64,000 nucleotides of DNA from Rhodospirillales bacterium 24-66-33. Lineage in GTDB: Bacteria > Pseudomonadota > Alphaproteobacteria > Reyranellales > Reyranellaceae. This document shows positions 61,799 through 64,000 of this stretch, piece after piece. The DNA lies in NCBI GenBank assembly GCA_002281855.1, contig NCHQ01000004.1:1-64000 (forward strand), read 5' to 3'. The notes below the pieces were generated by a model that was given only the letters and a program-made list of their open reading frames with translations, ran no database searches and had not been told where the DNA came from. Position numbers and translations under genes: made by a program. Positions within the stretch are counted from its first letter, which is position 1. Every line of letters begins with the position of its first letter.

Positions 61799-63127
61799 TC
61801 ATGTGCGATGCCTCGCCGGCAACAAGATGAAGGCCGCCGCCGCGCCGCCGATCGTCGACGCGGCCGCCCCACCGAAGGCGAGTGCGTAGCCGCTCGCCGA
61901 CTGCTCCTGACCGAGAGCCGCGCCCAACAATGCGATCCCGATGGCGAAACCGCCCTGGCGCATGACGATGGTGAGCGCCGAGGCCATCCCGGCCTGCGCG
62001 GGCGGCGCTAGGGTCACGACGGCACCCGAAAGCTGCGACTGCACGAGCGCCGCGCCCGTCGCGATGATTGCCATGCCGAGGAGCGCCATTGTCCATGTCG
62101 GCTCCAGCGCCAAGGCGAGGTCGCCGATGGCGATCACCGCGAGCCCGGCTGTGAACAGGGTGCGCCATCCCCATCGCGTTGCCAGGTGGCCGGCGAGTGG
62201 CGGCAGGACGACCATCGGCAGCGTCGCCGCGAGGAGGGCGATGCCCGCCTGCGCCGTGGAGAGGCCGAAGGCCGCGGTCAGGAACAGCGGCAGATAGACC
62301 AGGACCGCCCAATAGCCGATCGAGACGGTGATCAGCAGCAGGGCGACGGCGATCAACGCCGGCTGCGTCAGCAGCGCGGGATCGAGGATCGGCTGCGGTC
62401 GACGTCGCTGCTGCACAACAAACGAAGTGGCGAAGAGCAGACTTGCGCCTGTACCGACCGCGAGGTGAACCACCGTACGGCCTGCCAGCAGCGTCTCGAT
62501 GGCGATGCCGAGCCCCAAAGTGAGCAAGGCGACGCCTGCTAGATCGAGCGGTCGGGAGACGGTGGCGCGTTCCTCGGCGACGAGACGCGGCACGATCCAC
62601 GCGGCCAGCAGACAGAAGGGCAGGTTGGCGAGGAAGATCCAGCGCCAGCCGAGCGACGCCGCCACGATGCCTCCAAGGGTCGGCCCCACCGCCATCGCCG
62701 CGCCGGACACGATGCCCGCGAGACCGAAGGCCCGGGCGCGGTCCGCCGGATCGGGATAGGCGCTGGCGGTCAGGGCGATCGAGCCCGTGATGACGAACGC
62801 CGCCGCGAAACCCTGCGCCGCACGTGCGGCCCACAGAGAGGGGCCGTCCCAGGCCAGCCCGCAAGCGAGTGACGCCACGGCGAACAGCACGTTGCCGACC
62901 AACAGGGCGCGTCGCCGCCCGTGGCGATCGGCCAGCGCGCCGGAAGCGAGCAGCGTGGCGGTGAAGGCCAGGCTGTAGGCGTCCATCGTCCAGGCATAGG
63001 CCGCCAGCCCGAAGCCGAGATCGTCGCCGATCGTCGGCAGGGCGACGATGACGGCGGTGACGTCGAGCTGGGTGAGGAAGCCTGCGAAGGAGAGGGCGAG
63101 GGCAGGGGTGCGCCGGAAGGTTTTCAT
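61799..63127 (-). CDS. MFS transporter, DHA2-type (drug/solute exporter)
   Basis: A 442-residue membrane protein with about 14 transmembrane segments. LTQLDVTAVIVALPTIGDDL at the N-terminus, ALADRHGRRRALLVGNVLFA (loop 2-3 motif) and GIVSGAAMAVGPTLGGIVAA (the motif-C antiporter sequence) are typical of DHA2 exporters, which pump drugs or dyes out in exchange for protons. I use the ATG at 63127; an ATG at 63175 would add 16 non-conserved residues. It is divergent from a LysR gene 74 bp away, its likely regulator. Confidence 0.88.
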   Translation of the reverse strand: MKTFRRTPALALSFAGFLTQLDVTAVIVALPTIGDDLGFGLAAYAWTMDAYSLAFTATLLASGALADRHGRRRALLVGNVLFAVASLACGLAWDGPSLWAARAAQGFAAAFVITGSIALTASAYPDPADRARAFGLAGIVSGAAMAVGPTLGGIVAASLGWRWIFLANLPFCLLAAWIVPRLVAEERATVSRPLDLAGVALLTLGLGIAIETLLAGRTVVHLAVGTGASLLFATSFVVQQRRRPQPILDPALLTQPALIAVALLLITVSIGYWAVLVYLPLFLTAAFGLSTAQAGIALLAATLPMVVLPPLAGHLATRWGWRTLFTAGLAVIAIGDLALALEPTWTMALLGMAIIATGAALVQSQLSGAVVTLAPPAQAGMASALTIVMRQGGFAIGIALLGAALGQEQSASGYALAFGGAAASTIGGAAAAFILLPARHRT

Positions 63128-63201
63128 GGTGCCCCGTGATGCCGCCTCGCGCGCGCAGATCCGAACGCCAAGCATTCACTTCGACATGAATGTGCTTCAT
63201 A

Positions 63202-64000
63202 ATGGGAAAAATGCGCTCTCTCCCGCCCTTCGACGCCCTGGTCGCCTTCGACACCGCGCTGCGTCATCGCAGCATGACCCTGGCGGCGGCGGAGCTCGGC
63301 ATGACCCAGAGCGCCGTCAGTCATCGCCTGCGCCGACTCGAGGCCTATGTCGGCGCGCCGCTGCTCCATCGCTCGCCGACCGGATTGCACGCGACGCCGG
63401 CCGGCACGGCCCTGGCCAATGGCCTCGCGGATCTCCTGGATGGCCTGTCCGATCTCCGCGCCCGCTGCCGCGCCGTCGCCGTGCCGTCGGGCCTGCGGGT
63501 CGGCGTGGGCGCGGCGCTTGCCGACTACTGGCTGGTGCGGCGGTTGCCGGCCTTTGCGGCCGCGAATGCCGGCATGGAAGTCGAACTCACCATCGTGGAG
63601 AGCGAGGCCGAACTGCGCGCGCCCGATATCGACGTCCACATTCTGTGGCAGCCCGCGGCGACGGCGCGTTCGTCCTCGACGCAGCGCCTGCTGTTCCAGG
63701 AGCAGGTCTTTCCGGTGTGCGTTCCCGGATTGCTGCCGGGCCGCAGAACGCTGCGCGATCCGCAGGCGCTGGCGAAGCTGCCGCTGCTGCACAAGGGAAA
63801 GCCCGGCCGTGGCCAGGGCGCGGAATGGTCATGGCCGGTCTGGTTCGAGCGGCTGGGCATCGCGGGCAAGCCGCCGGTGGCCGCCCTGCGCTTCGGTACC
63901 ATCCACACCGCGATCGCCGCGGCGCTGCAGGGCGCGGGCGTCGTCATGGCGCGCTCGCTGCTGGTGCACGATGCGCTGAAGGACGGGCGGCTGGTGCGGG
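63202..64000 (+). CDS. LysR-family transcriptional regulator (truncated by window end)
   Basis: The first 266 codons are present; the gene runs off the right edge. The helix-turn-helix SMTLAAAELGMTQSAVSHRL is followed by the LysR effector domain (GLRVGVGAALADYWLVRRLP, FGTIHTAIAAALQGAGVVMA). Start could be the ATG at 63202 or 63211, in the same frame. It is divergent from the DHA2 exporter and probably controls it. The missing end means nothing can be said about its full length. Confidence 0.85.
   Translation, partial: MGKMRSLPPFDALVAFDTALRHRSMTLAAAELGMTQSAVSHRLRRLEAYVGAPLLHRSPTGLHATPAGTALANGLADLLDGLSDLRARCRAVAVPSGLRVGVGAALADYWLVRRLPAFAAANAGMEVELTIVESEAELRAPDIDVHILWQPAATARSSSTQRLLFQEQVFPVCVPGLLPGRRTLRDPQALAKLPLLHKGKPGRGQGAEWSWPVWFERLGIAGKPPVAALRFGTIHTAIAAALQGAGVVMARSLLVHDALKDGRLVR

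Overview
The window is a GC-rich chromosomal segment with tightly packed genes on both strands. It most likely comes from an alphaproteobacterium. The evidence is the very long (about 180 kDa) NAD-type glutamate dehydrogenase, the SUV3-like helicase / S4 protein / FdxA / CarD run, the dapB-DUF2244-nth neighbourhood, AztAB-type zinc transport genes, several Bug-type tripartite tricarboxylate receptors, and a cluster of GANTC (CcrM-type) sites upstream of nrdA. A Rhodospirillales/Reyranella-like or Hyphomicrobiales-like genome would fit, but that placement is inference. No rRNA, tRNA, CRISPR array or prophage was seen.

Region by region. 1-250: the last codons of an IS110-family transposase, then a palindromic dispersed repeat whose second copy lies inverted at 29573-29690. 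248-5356: a DeoR regulator with a solute-binding protein whose transporter partners are not in view, and a GntR / PhyH dioxygenase / SAF-domain oxidoreductase operon. 5396-7820: LemA, an HtpX-like protease and a frameshifted glycerophosphodiesterase. 7885-17962: housekeeping and small metabolic genes (dapD, nudB-like, UMF1 transporter, YdhR, VOC, tandem DUF1428, MarR, AEC carrier, LysR, nth, DUF2244, dapB, DUF3303, GFA). 18123-22246: an unassigned GH64/thaumatin-like protein, an M81 (MlrC-like) peptidase, tag, and a HAD dehalogenase. 22318-29563: an amidase with an AtzG-like mini-subunit, divergent from a complete five-gene peptide/opine ABC importer.

29756-33731 carries grpE, dnaK and dnaJ with a heat-shock-like promoter. 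33806-43149 holds TauD-type dioxygenase, prolyl aminopeptidase, a lipoprotein-like M48 peptidase, a degenerate metallophosphatase, CarD, FdxA, S4 protein and the long helicase. 43194-49764 is a catabolic island: LysR, two Bug receptors, three enoyl-CoA hydratase paralogues and a CaiB/BaiF CoA-transferase, probably for uptake and CoA-dependent breakdown of an unknown carboxylic acid. 49768-53446 has a DUF1223 protein, a Zur-box-preceded aztAB pair without a binding protein, and an epoxide-hydrolase-like enzyme. 53473-64000 has the giant glutamate dehydrogenase, nrdA and nrdB with an elaborate upstream region, an MFS exporter and a truncated LysR gene.

The most interesting non-coding structures are: the nrdA upstream region (six GANTC sites, two inverted DnaA-box-like sequences forming a perfect palindrome) plus the strong hairpin between nrdA and nrdB; the deoR upstream region (four CGAAA-type units every 9 bp plus a perfect 10+10 palindrome); a hairpin that pairs with the Shine-Dalgarno of the first Bug gene; and the IS110 end touching a palindromic repeat. 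Most of the coding content belongs to known families. I did not find a clearly new defence or mobile system.
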